NCBI GenBank assembly: GCA_030433115.1
Contig: JAUILH010000026.1
Span: 1-36,827 of the forward strand
Direction of reading: 5' to 3'
DNA: 36,827 bases
Source: Bacteroidia bacterium
GTDB taxonomy: Bacteria; Bacteroidota; Bacteroidia; Flavobacteriales_D; JAUILH01
Shown here: one piece after another, positions 16,668 through 25,203 of the stretch
Layout: the number at the start of each line of letters is the position of its first letter
How positions within the stretch are numbered: position 1 is the stretch's first letter
The notes under the pieces: model-generated
Databases searched by the model: none
Seen by the model: the letters and a program-made list of their open reading frames with translations, nothing else
Told to the model about the DNA's origin: nothing
Translations under genes and position numbers: made by a program

Positions 16668-18728
16668 TTATCTAACTTCTCCGCCGTTTTCAATGTCTTT
16701 CTCAGGAGCCACAAATGCCAATTCACTTTCATCCGTATTCTCAGCCATTAAGATCATGCCTTGAGATTCCACACCTCTGATTTTTCTTGGCGCCAGATTC
16801 AATAAAACGCTGACCTTCTTACCAACGATATCTTCAGGTTTGTAATAGCTTGCGATTCCCGAAACTATGGTTCGAACGTCCAAACCTGTATCCACTTTGA
16901 GCACCAACAATTTATCAGCATTCTCATGTTTCTGCGCCTCCAGAATGGTGGCAACTCTGATGTCTAATTTCGTAAAGTCGTCGAATGAAATTTCGTCTTT
17001 CATAGGTTTGTGTTTTGAGGTATCGGTTGATTTCAATTTAGCGACCTGGGCTTCAATGATGTCGTCTTCAATTTTCGTGAAGAGCAACTCTGCTTTATTA
17101 ATTTGATGTCCGGTTGACAGTAAGTTCAAACTTCCCAGTTCATCCCATTTTAATTCAGTTTCAAGGTTGAGAAGTTTAGACAACTTCTCTGCGGTGAAGG
17201 GCAGAAATGGGGTCATTGCCAAACTTAAATTAGCTACAATCTGGTTGGCAATGTGCATAATGGTTTGTACCCTTTCAGCATCAGTTTTAACCAATTTCCA
17301 TGGTTCAGTATCTGCCAGATATTTGTTTCCGAGACGAGCCAAATTCATCATCTCCGCCTGTGCATCCCTCAACCTGAAGGTCTCCAGATAAGCATTCATG
17401 GTGTTAATGATCTCAGCCATTTCAAGTGTAATGCTTCTATCTATGTCGTGATACTCATTGGCCGACGGCACAATTCCATCGTAATACTTATTGGTTAAAA
17501 CCAAAGTTCTATTGACAAAATTGCCCAGGTTGGCAACCAGTTCATTGTTATTTCTTGCCTGAAAATCTTTCCATGTAAACTCTGCATCTTTAGATTCGGG
17601 TGCAATGGAACACAGTACATACCTCAACACATCCTCCTGACCGGGAAAATCTGCTAAATAATCGTGCAACCAAACCGCATAGTTCCTTGAGGTGGAAAAC
17701 TTATCGCCTTCCAGGTTTAAGAACTCGTTCGCAGGAATGTTTTGAGGCAGAATAAAATCGCCATGTGCCTTCAGTAAAATCGGGAAAATGATGCAGTGAA
17801 AGACAATATTGTCCTTCGCTAAAAAATGAACCAACTCGGTGTCTTCATCTTTCCAGTATGGCTCCCAGTCTTTACCAGTTTGTTTAGCCCATTCTTTGGT
17901 AGCGGAGATGTATCCAATTGGGGCATCTAACCATACGTAGAGTACTTTTCCTTCACCTCCATCAACCGGCACTTTTACGCCCCAATCCAAATCACGGGTC
18001 ATGGCTCTCGGTTGCAATCCGCCATCAATCCAACTCATGCATTGACCCAACACTTGTTTTCTCCATACTTTAGGATCGTGGTGCTGTTTTCCATCCAATT
18101 TACCATTGGTAATCCAGTCCCTCAACCACTCTTCATGACGTTCCATAGGTAAATACCAATGACTGGTCTCCCTCAAAACAGGTGTTTTTCCGCTCAATGT
18201 AGATTTGGGATTAATCAATTCGGTTGGACTCAAAGCTGAACCGCAGTTCTCACACTGATCGCCATAGGCAGAGGGGTGGTGACACTTAGGACACTCTCCG
18301 GTAATGTATCTGTCTGCTAAAAATTGGTCATTTTCTTCATCATAATATTGTTCAGATGTATCTTTGGTGAATACCCCTTTTTCATCGAGCACCTTAAAAT
18401 ATTCCTGAGCCGTTTCATGATGCATAGGGTCACTTGTTCTGTGATACATGTCAAAACTAATTCCCAGGTCTTCAAATGCTTTTTTATTGATGCCGTGGTA
18501 TTTGTCCACAATTTCTTGTGGTGTAATACCCTCTTTTTTAGCACGCAAAGTAATGGCGGCACCGTGTTCATCCGATCCACAAATGAACGCCACATCTCCT
18601 CCAGTTAATCGGCGATATCTGGCGTAAATATCTGCCGGTACATATACCCCCGCAATGTGTCCTAAATGCAGTGGACCGTTGGCATATGGAAGGGCAGCAG
18701 TAATAGTATGTCTTTTTGCGCTACTCAT
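16668..18728 (-). CDS. metG: Methionine--tRNA ligase with C-terminal tRNA-binding domain
   Basis: Charges tRNA-Met with methionine, for initiation and elongation. 686 residues, the full-length form. The class I HIGH motif is PLHLGH (~residue 20-25) and the KMSKS motif is KFSTS (~343-347), the variant usual in this phylum. The zinc knuckle CPKCH..CENCG is intact (about 144-161). After the anticodon-binding helices, the last ~105 residues ([39 protein letters not shown]) are the EMAP/Trbp111-type tRNA-binding and dimerisation domain. The start ATG is at 18728. The VOC gene follows two bases after its stop. Confidence 0.97.
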   Translation of the reverse strand: MSSAKRHTITAALPYANGPLHLGHIAGVYVPADIYARYRRLTGGDVAFICGSDEHGAAITLRAKKEGITPQEIVDKYHGINKKAFEDLGISFDMYHRTSDPMHHETAQEYFKVLDEKGVFTKDTSEQYYDEENDQFLADRYITGECPKCHHPSAYGDQCENCGSALSPTELINPKSTLSGKTPVLRETSHWYLPMERHEEWLRDWITNGKLDGKQHHDPKVWRKQVLGQCMSWIDGGLQPRAMTRDLDWGVKVPVDGGEGKVLYVWLDAPIGYISATKEWAKQTGKDWEPYWKDEDTELVHFLAKDNIVFHCIIFPILLKAHGDFILPQNIPANEFLNLEGDKFSTSRNYAVWLHDYLADFPGQEDVLRYVLCSIAPESKDAEFTWKDFQARNNNELVANLGNFVNRTLVLTNKYYDGIVPSANEYHDIDRSITLEMAEIINTMNAYLETFRLRDAQAEMMNLARLGNKYLADTEPWKLVKTDAERVQTIMHIANQIVANLSLAMTPFLPFTAEKLSKLLNLETELKWDELGSLNLLSTGHQINKAELLFTKIEDDIIEAQVAKLKSTDTSKHKPMKDEISFDDFTKLDIRVATILEAQKHENADKLLVLKVDTGLDVRTIVSGIASYYKPEDIVGKKVSVLLNLAPRKIRGVESQGMILMAENTDESELAFVAPEKDIENGGEVR

Positions 18729-18758
18729 TATTCAATAAATGACCTTAAATTAGAGCTG

Positions 18759-18766
18759 CAAAGATA
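18759..18766 (-). promoter_or_regulatory. Candidate -7 box for metG
   Basis: On the minus strand, TAtcTTTG is a full match to TAnnTTTG, ending 30 bases before the metG ATG at 18728. No TTG is found at the expected -33 distance. Confidence 0.45.
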
Positions 18767-18794
18767 TTTATTTAGATTAGATGATATGAGGTGT

Positions 18795-19691
18795 ATGCTC
18801 CCTGCTTTTCTTGAAAAAGGCGATATGATTAGAATTGTGGCTACCGCGCGAAAAATGGACCGCTCTATTTTGGAGGAAGCTGCAGATTTTATTGAAAAAG
18901 CGGGATATCAAGTCAGCTTTGGGAAGCATCTTTTTGAAGCAAACAATCAATTTGCAGGTTCGGATGAGATGCGTGCTTCCGACTTCAATGAGGCCATTCA
19001 TGACAATGAGGTAAAAGCCATTTTGTGCGCAAGGGGTGGCTATGGCAGTGTCAGAATTCTGGATGCCATTGATTGGAAACATCTTCAAAAGCTCCCAAAA
19101 TGGATTGTAGGTTATAGTGACGTTACAGCCATTCATCAGGTCTGCAATTACCTGTCAATTGCAAGCATGCACGCCACAATGCCCATCAATTTTAAATCGA
19201 ACACACAAGCGGCTTTGGATAGTTTGTTTAACACACTAAGTGGCGCCAGTTTCACATATGAATGGGATAGTATGGACTTAAATAGAAGTGGTACCTGCTC
19301 CGGTGAGTTAGTGGGTGGTAATTTATCCATGATTTACAGTATGATGGGGTCAACTGAGCAGCTCAACACCACAGGTAAAATACTGTTTTTGGAAGACCTG
19401 GATGAATATCTATATCATGTTGACAGAATGATGATGTGCCTGAAACGTGCTGACTTACTATCCGGATTGAAGGGCTTAATTATTGGAGGGATGACTGACA
19501 TGAACGACAACACCATTCCTTTTGGAAAAACCGTGCCTCAAATTATTCTAGATGCCATTAAGGGGTATAATTTTCCCGTTACATTTAATGCCCCTTTTGG
19601 GCATATAGATGATAACAGAACCCTTGTTTTGGGAGGGCAATACAAACTTCAGGTTAAAGAAAGCAAAGTCTATCTCTCCTCAAGCGTGTAG
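18795..19691 (+). CDS. ldcA: LD-carboxypeptidase (peptidase family S66)
   Basis: Serine peptidase that cleaves the L,D bond of murein tetrapeptides during cell-wall recycling. From ATG 18795 it has 298 residues and begins MLPAFLEKGDMIRIVATA, the usual family opening; an ATG three codons earlier (18786) is equally possible. The frame stays open upstream to 18666 inside metG, but that extension is antisense coding and unlikely. The nucleophile is expected at Ser108 (VGYSDVTAIH), with RGGYGS at 80-85; the catalytic Glu lies in the LFLEDLDEY region and the His in APFGHIDDN. All are present. Its 3' end overlaps the convergent DUF4412 gene by 22 bases. No signal peptide, so it acts in the cytoplasm as LdcA does. 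Confidence 0.9.
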   Translation: MLPAFLEKGDMIRIVATARKMDRSILEEAADFIEKAGYQVSFGKHLFEANNQFAGSDEMRASDFNEAIHDNEVKAILCARGGYGSVRILDAIDWKHLQKLPKWIVGYSDVTAIHQVCNYLSIASMHATMPINFKSNTQAALDSLFNTLSGASFTYEWDSMDLNRSGTCSGELVGGNLSMIYSMMGSTEQLNTTGKILFLEDLDEYLYHVDRMMMCLKRADLLSGLKGLIIGGMTDMNDNTIPFGKTVPQIILDAIKGYNFPVTFNAPFGHIDDNRTLVLGGQYKLQVKESKVYLSSSV

Positions 19692-20314
19692 TCGTCTGGT
19701 ACCGCGAACATACTGTCATCAACGTCTTCTTCCTTTATTTCTGTTACTTCAGTTTTAGAAACAGCCGTTCCATCCAACCTTGTTTCCTCAATCAATAAAG
19801 GCATTGATCCACTTCCCTTCTCCTCTAATTTTTCGAAAAATTTGGATACGTTGTTATTCTTGCTGATGGCTTTCATCATAGGAGCGTAAAATGTGAAATT
19901 GCCCTTATGAATCCAAAAGCTTACTTGTACCTTTCTTTGTGTCGACTTTACAATGGTTTTGTGACAATCTTTCCCCAGAAAGGCCTTTTTCTCATTCGTT
20001 TTTTCAACGTCAACTTGCAACGGTCTGTTGTGCGAACGATCGGGCATGGGCAAATACAGCTTTCTGGCCGGAATTAAGGCGGTCACTTCTCCTGTTTTCA
20101 AATTAATGAGCTTCACTCCTTTCAATGCATTGTCATCATTCGGCAAATAAGTTTCCAGTCGCACCATATCTCCCTTCACGTAAATTTTCTTTTTCACCAC
20201 ATTGGCTCTGTGTGTTTCCTTGATAGTAATTGCACCAGTAAAATCTTGCGCTGACAGACCGAATGTCATACACATCAAGATCAACAATAACCCACTTTTT
20301 ACCAAATTTTTCAT
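19670..20314 (-). CDS. DUF4412-type exported protein
   Basis: 214 residues from ATG 20314 (an alternative ATG five codons upstream would lengthen the signal peptide). Signal peptide MKNLVKSGLLLILMCMTFGLSAQ, then FTGAITIKETHR, KKIYVKGDMVRLE, LINLKTGEVTALIPARKLYLPM and KVQVSFWIHKGNF, the pattern of DUF4412/LolA-like beta-sheet proteins common in Bacteroidota. These are exported proteins of unknown function. The C-terminus has SMFAVPDDYTLEE, the usual family end. It overlaps the 3' end of ldcA by 22 bases on the opposite strand and diverges from yraN. Confidence 0.82.
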   Translation of the reverse strand: MKNLVKSGLLLILMCMTFGLSAQDFTGAITIKETHRANVVKKKIYVKGDMVRLETYLPNDDNALKGVKLINLKTGEVTALIPARKLYLPMPDRSHNRPLQVDVEKTNEKKAFLGKDCHKTIVKSTQRKVQVSFWIHKGNFTFYAPMMKAISKNNNVSKFFEKLEEKGSGSMPLLIEETRLDGTAVSKTEVTEIKEEDVDDSMFAVPDDYTLEER

Positions 20315-20342
20315 AATCAATAGTTTCAAGTACGAATATACG

Positions 20343-20350
20343 TATTTTTG
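20343..20350 (+). promoter_or_regulatory. Candidate -7 box for yraN
   Basis: TAttTTTG matches the -7 consensus, 34 bases before the yraN ATG. It overlaps the ATACGTAT palindrome at 20339-20346 between the divergent genes. No clear -33 TTG. Confidence 0.35.
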
Positions 20351-20384
20351 ATTGTTGTCTTGAGTAGATCAAAATCCGTTCCAA

Positions 20385-20750
20385 ATGGTAGAGAATTCAA
20401 AAAAAATTGGTGATATGGCTGAGGAAATTGCGGCTAAGTTTATCCTGGCGAATGGATTCGTTATTGTGGAAAGGAACTGGATTCATGGCAAGTTAGAAAT
20501 CGACATCATTGCTCAAAACCAGAACATGATCGTCTTTATAGAGGTGAAATACAGAAAGAATTCAGATTTTGGCAGACCTGAATCAGCGGTGGACCCCAGC
20601 AAAGCCCGGCGTATCATTCAAGCTGCAGATCAATACCTCAATGAACGGGAAATTGATTTAATGCCGAGATTCGACATCATTGCCCTCACCGGAAGCGGAG
20701 AAAATCTGAATATAACGCACTACCCAAATGCCTTTCGACCGGAGGCATGA
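20385..20750 (+). CDS. yraN: YraN family (UPF0102) nuclease-fold protein
   Basis: 121 residues, the standard size. It has the restriction-endonuclease/Holliday-resolvase-like core: an N-terminal helix with Glu (GDMAEEIAAKFI), GFVIVERNW, then the active-site pattern LEIDIIA..FIEVKYR, which gives the E..D..ExK residues, followed by SKARRIIQAADQYL. The family is nearly universal in bacteria but its substrate is not firmly established. The next gene starts 37 bases after its stop but has its own promoter-like box. Confidence 0.92.
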   Translation: MVENSKKIGDMAEEIAAKFILANGFVIVERNWIHGKLEIDIIAQNQNMIVFIEVKYRKNSDFGRPESAVDPSKARRIIQAADQYLNEREIDLMPRFDIIALTGSGENLNITHYPNAFRPEA

Positions 20751-20772
20751 CCGTCATGCCACAAGCTTTTAC

Positions 20773-20780
20773 TACCTTTG
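20773..20780 (+). promoter_or_regulatory. -7 box just upstream of the rluB-like gene, possible leaderless start
   Basis: TAccTTTG fully matches TAnnTTTG and ends 7 bases before ATG 20788. Bacteroidota transcripts begin about 7 bases downstream of this box, so the mRNA would begin at or next to the start codon. No -33 TTG is seen. Confidence 0.5.
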
Positions 20781-20787
20781 CAGCCGC

Positions 20788-21789
20788 ATGGAAAAGAATA
20801 ACGACAAAAAAAGGGGTTTTGGATCTGGTAAAGGGAAGTTTGATCCGTCAAAAAAACTGAGTAGAAATTTTTCGAAAAAATCGACGGCTTCAGAAGGATC
20901 AGAAACCGGTTCTTCAGATACAGACAAGCCAAAAAGAACAGCTAAACCCAACTTTTCCAAGTTTGACAAACGAACCAAAGAAGATAAATTTCAGAAGAAG
21001 GACAAATCTTCAAAATTCGAAAAACCAAAGAAATCTTTTTCAAAAAAATCGGCTAAAGCTGAACCCGCTAAACGTCCTTCCAAAAATGACCTGGTGCGAT
21101 TGAATAAATACATTGCCAATTCAGGGGTTTGTTCAAGACGAGAAGCGGACAAGCTCATCGAACAAGGTTTAATTACCGTGAATGGGGAAGTGATCACTGA
21201 GCTGGGCACAAAAATTAAATTTGGCGACAAGGTTCAATATGAAGGGAAATATTTGAGAGGAGAGCAACACGTGTACTTGTTGATGAATAAGCCAAAGGAT
21301 TTCATTACCACTTCCAAGGATCCACAAGGCCGCAAAACTGTCATGGATTTAGTTGGTTCAAAGTGCAAAGAACGTGTATATCCGGTAGGTAGATTAGACC
21401 GCAACACCACTGGTCTATTGATGCTGACCAATGATGGTGATCTGGCTTCCAAATTGACACATCCGAAAAACGAGATCGGCAAATTATATCAAGTAGAAAC
21501 TGACATTCCTGTGAAACCAGAAGATCTAGATGCTTTGATGACAGGTATCACACTTGAAGATGGGGACGCCAAAGCAGACAATGCAGCATATGCCGGCGGG
21601 AAGAACATCATTGGCGTTGAATTACATTCAGGAAAAAACCGAATTGTAAGACGGATGTTTGCTGAATTGGGATATGAAGTTAAAAAACTGGACAGAGTGA
21701 TGTTTGCTGGTCTGACAAAAAAAGACATCCCAAGAGGTAAGTGGCGTTTTTTGACCGACAAAGAGATTGCATATTTGAAAATGCTGTGA
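20788..21789 (+). CDS. RsuA/RluB/RluE-family pseudouridine synthase with long basic N-terminal tail
   Basis: Isomerises a uridine in ribosomal RNA. 333 residues from ATG 20788 (the frame extends upstream to 20728, inside yraN's end). Residues 1-100 are a Lys/Ser/Phe-rich, low-complexity tail (repeated FSK, KK, SKFEKPKK), probably disordered and RNA-binding. An S4 domain follows (LVRLNKYIANSGVCSRREADKLI, 102-124), then the catalytic domain with GRLDRNTTGLLMLTNDGD (Asp204 is the expected nucleophile) and the C-terminal GKNRIVRRMF motif. RluB acts on 23S U2605 in E. coli; RsuA and RluE act elsewhere, and the sequence alone does not decide between them. The tail seems typical of Bacteroidota homologues. 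Confidence 0.92.
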   Translation: MEKNNDKKRGFGSGKGKFDPSKKLSRNFSKKSTASEGSETGSSDTDKPKRTAKPNFSKFDKRTKEDKFQKKDKSSKFEKPKKSFSKKSAKAEPAKRPSKNDLVRLNKYIANSGVCSRREADKLIEQGLITVNGEVITELGTKIKFGDKVQYEGKYLRGEQHVYLLMNKPKDFITTSKDPQGRKTVMDLVGSKCKERVYPVGRLDRNTTGLLMLTNDGDLASKLTHPKNEIGKLYQVETDIPVKPEDLDALMTGITLEDGDAKADNAAYAGGKNIIGVELHSGKNRIVRRMFAELGYEVKKLDRVMFAGLTKKDIPRGKWRFLTDKEIAYLKML

Positions 21790-21883
21790 TTAGGTGAAGT
21801 TGCGAGATTATTAGATTCATTAACAGGTGCTTCCGGAAGTTATTAACGAAGAAACAGTCCAACGAAACCAGCCTATTGAACGA

Positions 21884-21942
21884 TACTCAGAGTCACCCAA
21901 CAAAAGGGTGACGAAAGAGTCTTTTTCTTCGTCCTCTGAGTA
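21884..21942. ncRNA. Candidate three-way-junction structured RNA or DNA element
   Basis: Three nested/adjacent stems fit together. P1: TACTCAGAG (21884-21892) with CTCTGAGTA (21934-21942), 9 perfect pairs. P2: TCACCC (21893-21898) with GGGTGA (21906-21911), 6 pairs, loop AACAAAA. P3: 21912-21918 with 21926-21931, 6 pairs with one bulged A, loop of 7. P1 and P2 abut with no unpaired base. No ORF, T-tract or tRNA features are present. It lies in the 245-base gap between the rluB-like gene (upstream, plus) and the GNAT gene (minus, reading towards it). Strand and function are not known. Confidence 0.35.
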
Positions 21943-22034
21943 ACGTTTGTAATCAAGGTTTCGCTTCAGTAGTTGACACGTGAAGTTTCTTTTAGCCTAC
22001 ATGATCACCTCAACACACAATAACTTTCAGACCA

Positions 22035-22496
22035 TCACAAGCACTCCAAATCCTGAGCATAAAACCGACCATTTAACCAGCCCGCTTCCAATTTGGCATC
22101 ATACTTTTTGTAGAAATTGATGGCGGGTTCGTTCCAATCAAGAACCTGCCAGTCCATGCGCTTGCAACTTGTTTGTTTGGCTTCTTGAATAATGGCTTCA
22201 AACAACAATTTCCCAATCCCTCGTCCTCTTTTTTCTTCGGATACAACAAAATCCTCAAGATATAGGGTCTTACCTTTCCAGGTGGAATAACCAAAATAAT
22301 AAAGAGCAAAACCAAGCACCTGTTCATTCTCGAGCACCACCAAGTCGTCAAAACAACCGGTCTCAAAATCTTTTTGAAGCTGATCGAGTGTCATCTCGAC
22401 TTCATCGGGTGCCTTTTCGTAGAGGGCGAGTTCGTTGATGAGGCTTAACACGGCAGGTAAGTCTACTGTTCTTATTTTTTTGACACATGGTGACAT
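22035..22496 (-). CDS. GNAT acetyltransferase resembling diamine (spermidine/spermine) N-acetyltransferase
   Basis: 153 residues, single GNAT domain. The acetyl-CoA pyrophosphate-binding loop is RGRGIGKLL, after LYLEDFVV. The sequence follows eukaryotic SAT1-type diamine acetyltransferases closely in layout: ELALYEKAPDEVEMT near the N-terminus, FALYYFGYSTWKGKTLYLEDFVVSEEKRGRGIG, and LDWNEPAINFYKKYDA near the end. A polyamine or a thialysine-like amine is therefore a reasonable substrate guess, but not established. It is transcribed alone, divergent from the TPR-SpoIIE-LuxR gene across a 117-base gap that holds a strong palindrome. Confidence 0.85.
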   Translation of the reverse strand: MSPCVKKIRTVDLPAVLSLINELALYEKAPDEVEMTLDQLQKDFETGCFDDLVVLENEQVLGFALYYFGYSTWKGKTLYLEDFVVSEEKRGRGIGKLLFEAIIQEAKQTSCKRMDWQVLDWNEPAINFYKKYDAKLEAGWLNGRFYAQDLECL

Positions 22497-22543
22497 ACAA
22501 CTGATTTTTAGATGATTAAATCACGTAGAAATAGAGGAACTAA

Positions 22544-22565
22544 AAATACTCAAAATTGAGTATTT
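22544..22565. promoter_or_regulatory. Perfect 22-bp palindromic operator candidate
   Basis: AAATACTCAA (22544-22553) and TTGAGTATTT (22556-22565) are exact reverse complements around a 2-base spacer. The site overlaps the -33 TTTG of the downstream promoter. Its centre is about 45 bases before the predicted transcription start, close to where lux-type boxes sit for LuxR-family activators. Confidence 0.6.
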
Positions 22566-22593
22566 GAATGCCAAGCGATTTTGGGTACATTTC
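22563..22593 (+). promoter_or_regulatory. Promoter of the TPR-SpoIIE-LuxR gene
   Basis: TTTG (22563-22566), a 19-base spacer, then TAcaTTTc (22586-22593): the expected Bacteroidota arrangement with one mismatch in the -7 box. Transcription would begin near 22600, about 14 bases before ATG 22614. Confidence 0.6.
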
Positions 22594-22613
22594 CCTCCAC
22601 AAACAAACGAATC

Positions 22614-25202
22614 ATGGTAAACCTAACATCTCTACTGCTACTGCTCCTTGCATTTTCTGGGTCATCACAAACCACTGAAGATTCACTTTGGATGGTTTGG
22701 AATAACCAGGAAGAAAGTGACTCCAATAGATTTAATGCGTATAATAAAATCATTGAAAACTATTACATGGGAACTTCCCCAGATAGCTGCAAAACTCTAC
22801 TTGAAAACGGGATAAAACAAGCCAAACAAATACCTGACAAAAGACACCTCTCAGACTTATATTCTGGATATTGCGCACATCATTACTATCAAGGGGCATT
22901 AGACAGTTCAATTCGCTATGCCAACCTGTCTATTCAATTATCAAAAAAGATTGATTACAAAGATGGCATATCCAATGGGCTCAATACACTGGCAATTTTG
23001 TATAAAGTACAAGGCAAAATTCCTCAAGCTTTGCAGGCATACCAGGATGCACTTGAAATTAGACAGAAAGAAGGGATGAACATTGATTATATATTAGGTA
23101 ATATGGGTAGTCTCTACCAGGCCATAGGAAACTATGAGAAAGCACTTGACTACACAAATAAGAGTCTAAAATTAAGAGAAGAAGCACAAGATTCTGCCGG
23201 CATGTCTTATTCTTATTCATTGCTCGCCAAGATCTACATAGATCAAAATGAATATCAAAAATCCCTAGAATACTACAAGTTGGCGTTCGATATTGACAAT
23301 TCCACTCAAGTCCCAAAAAAGATGGATGCTTTAGGCAACATAGGGATAGCTTATTCCTATTTAGAATTTTATGACAAAGCCATTGAGTATCATAAAAAAT
23401 GCCTGGAAATAGAAAATTCGAATAATTTTCCAATTGCTTTGTCAACCGTTTACAATAATATCGGGGGAGCTTTTTACAAACAGCAAGAGTTGGATTCTGC
23501 TATCCACTATTTTAAACTATCTCTGGAAATCCCAAGTACCAACTATGAAAAATTAGCAATTGGTCAAAGCAATATTTCTGAAGCTTATTTTGAACAAAAA
23601 AACTATGATGAATCGTTAACATATGCTAAACGCTCATTAATCAACGCTCAAAAGTCAAATTCTAAAACAACAATTTCGTCGGCCGCTAAGTCATTATGGA
23701 AGTGCTACAAGGCGATTGGCAAGAATAAAGAAGCCTTGGAAGCACATGAGTACTACATATCGATGAAAGATTCTGTTGAATCTGAAAACAATCAAAGAGT
23801 CGTCATTCAAAACGAATACAAATACCAATACGAAAAAAAAGCTGCCATCGACTCCATTGCGTTTGCCAAAGAACAACAAATCTCTGATGCCAAACTCGCT
23901 GAACAAGAAGCCAAAGCCAAAGCAGAATCTGATCGACAAGAAGCTGAAATCAAACAAAAACGCACCCAACAATATGCCTTGTTTGGCGGACTAGCTCTAT
24001 TACTCGTATTCCTTGGATTTGTCTATAACCGTTTTCGCGTTACAAAAAAGCAAAAAGACATTATTGCTGATCAGAAAGTAGAAGTTGAGGCTCAAAAACA
24101 AGAAGCAGAAACACAACGAGACATTGCCGATAATCAGCGCCTGGTAGCGGAGCATCAAAAAGAAATCGTAGAGGAGAAAAATAAGGAAATCATGGATTCC
24201 ATCACATACGCCAAGCGGTTGCAGGAAGCCATCCTTCCCCCTCCACGTCTGGTAAAAGAGTGGCTTACAGACAGCTTTCTTTTCTATAAGCCAAAGGACA
24301 TTGTAGCCGGAGATTTCTATTGGATGGAAACAGTAGATACTGAAATTGATGGTCGTAAAAAGACACTCATCTTCTTTGCCGCTGCCGACTGTACCGGTCA
24401 TGGTGTGCCAGGAGCTATGGTATCCGTTGTTTGTGCAAATGCCCTAAACCGCTCGGTAAAAGAGTTTCAATTAAAAGATCCAGGGCAAGTCTTGGATAAG
24501 GTAACGGAGCTCGTAATACAGTCCTTTGAGCAATCCGAAGAAGACATTAAAGACGGGATGGACATTGCCCTATGCGCGCTTGACATGTCGAGCAAAAAAC
24601 TTTATTTCTCCGGTGCCAACAACCCGCTTTGGATTGTGACAGAAAAGGCCAAAGACTCAGACAACAAATACATTAATGAAGCGGGCACACACGAGCTCAT
24701 TGAATACAAAGCCACCAAACAGCCAGTGGGCAAATATGAGGGCAATAAGCAGTTTGTGACAGAAGAAATTCAGCTTAAACCTGGAGATGCCATGTACATT
24801 TTTTCCGATGGATTTGCCGATCAATTTGGAGGTGTCAAAGGCAAAAAGTACAAGTACGCTAATTTCAAACGTTTCTTGTTGGCCAACTACAGTGCGCACA
24901 TGGATGAGCAAAAAGCACGCTTAGCAACAGAATTTGATCAATGGAAACGTGATTTGGAACAGATTGATGATGTGTGCATCATTGGGGTTAAAATCAATGG
25001 TAAGGAAAGGAACAATTTTACTAAACGAGAACTGGAAGTTTTAGAGCATCTAAGAGATGGTTTGTCTTCAAAGCTGATCGCTGAACAAATGAACATTTCT
25101 TCTCATACGGTAGACACTTACCGAAGAAGATTGCTCGCCAAAACCGGAACATACAATGCGACTGAGTTGATTAAATACTGTAACGAAAAAGAAATAATTT
25201 AA
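22614..25202 (+). CDS. Membrane-anchored TPR / SpoIIE-type PP2C phosphatase / LuxR-type HTH fusion
   Basis: 862 residues from ATG 22614 (an in-frame TTG at 22581 precedes the signal sequence). Order: signal peptide (MVNLTSLLLLLLAFSGSSQ); about seven TPRs (50-385), periplasmic by topology; a charged coiled coil; one membrane helix (ALFGGLALLLVFLGFVYNRF, ~455-474); a second coiled coil rich in Gln/Glu; a SpoIIE/PP2C phosphatase domain (~555-795) with metal-binding motifs AGDFYW, ADCTGHG, FSDG and DD intact; and a C-terminal GerE/LuxR helix-turn-helix (~800-862: FTKRELEVLEHLRDGLSSKLIAEQMNISSHTVDTYRRRL). TPR-SpoIIE and TPR-LuxR proteins are both common in this phylum; having phosphatase and DNA-binding outputs in one chain is unusual. 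No anti-sigma or STAS partner lies nearby. Its stop is one base from the convergent gene's stop. Confidence 0.9.
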   Translation: MVNLTSLLLLLLAFSGSSQTTEDSLWMVWNNQEESDSNRFNAYNKIIENYYMGTSPDSCKTLLENGIKQAKQIPDKRHLSDLYSGYCAHHYYQGALDSSIRYANLSIQLSKKIDYKDGISNGLNTLAILYKVQGKIPQALQAYQDALEIRQKEGMNIDYILGNMGSLYQAIGNYEKALDYTNKSLKLREEAQDSAGMSYSYSLLAKIYIDQNEYQKSLEYYKLAFDIDNSTQVPKKMDALGNIGIAYSYLEFYDKAIEYHKKCLEIENSNNFPIALSTVYNNIGGAFYKQQELDSAIHYFKLSLEIPSTNYEKLAIGQSNISEAYFEQKNYDESLTYAKRSLINAQKSNSKTTISSAAKSLWKCYKAIGKNKEALEAHEYYISMKDSVESENNQRVVIQNEYKYQYEKKAAIDSIAFAKEQQISDAKLAEQEAKAKAESDRQEAEIKQKRTQQYALFGGLALLLVFLGFVYNRFRVTKKQKDIIADQKVEVEAQKQEAETQRDIADNQRLVAEHQKEIVEEKNKEIMDSITYAKRLQEAILPPPRLVKEWLTDSFLFYKPKDIVAGDFYWMETVDTEIDGRKKTLIFFAAADCTGHGVPGAMVSVVCANALNRSVKEFQLKDPGQVLDKVTELVIQSFEQSEEDIKDGMDIALCALDMSSKKLYFSGANNPLWIVTEKAKDSDNKYINEAGTHELIEYKATKQPVGKYEGNKQFVTEEIQLKPGDAMYIFSDGFADQFGGVKGKKYKYANFKRFLLANYSAHMDEQKARLATEFDQWKRDLEQIDDVCIIGVKINGKERNNFTKRELEVLEHLRDGLSSKLIAEQMNISSHTVDTYRRRLLAKTGTYNATELIKYCNEKEII

Positions 25203-25203
25203 C

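Noticed and set aside
18666..18794. N-terminal extension of the LD-carboxypeptidase overlapping the start of metG.
   Set aside because: The first ~40 residues are antisense to metG and do not resemble the family; the normal opening MLPAFLEKGD begins at 18795.
20339..20346. ATACGTAT palindrome between the DUF4412 and yraN genes as an operator.
   Set aside because: Only eight bases and no second copy nearby; likely chance in an AT-rich promoter.
21884..21942. tRNA or tmRNA fragment, or a standard terminator.
   Set aside because: No acceptor CCA, no TΨC or anticodon-arm features, and no T-tract after the outer stem.
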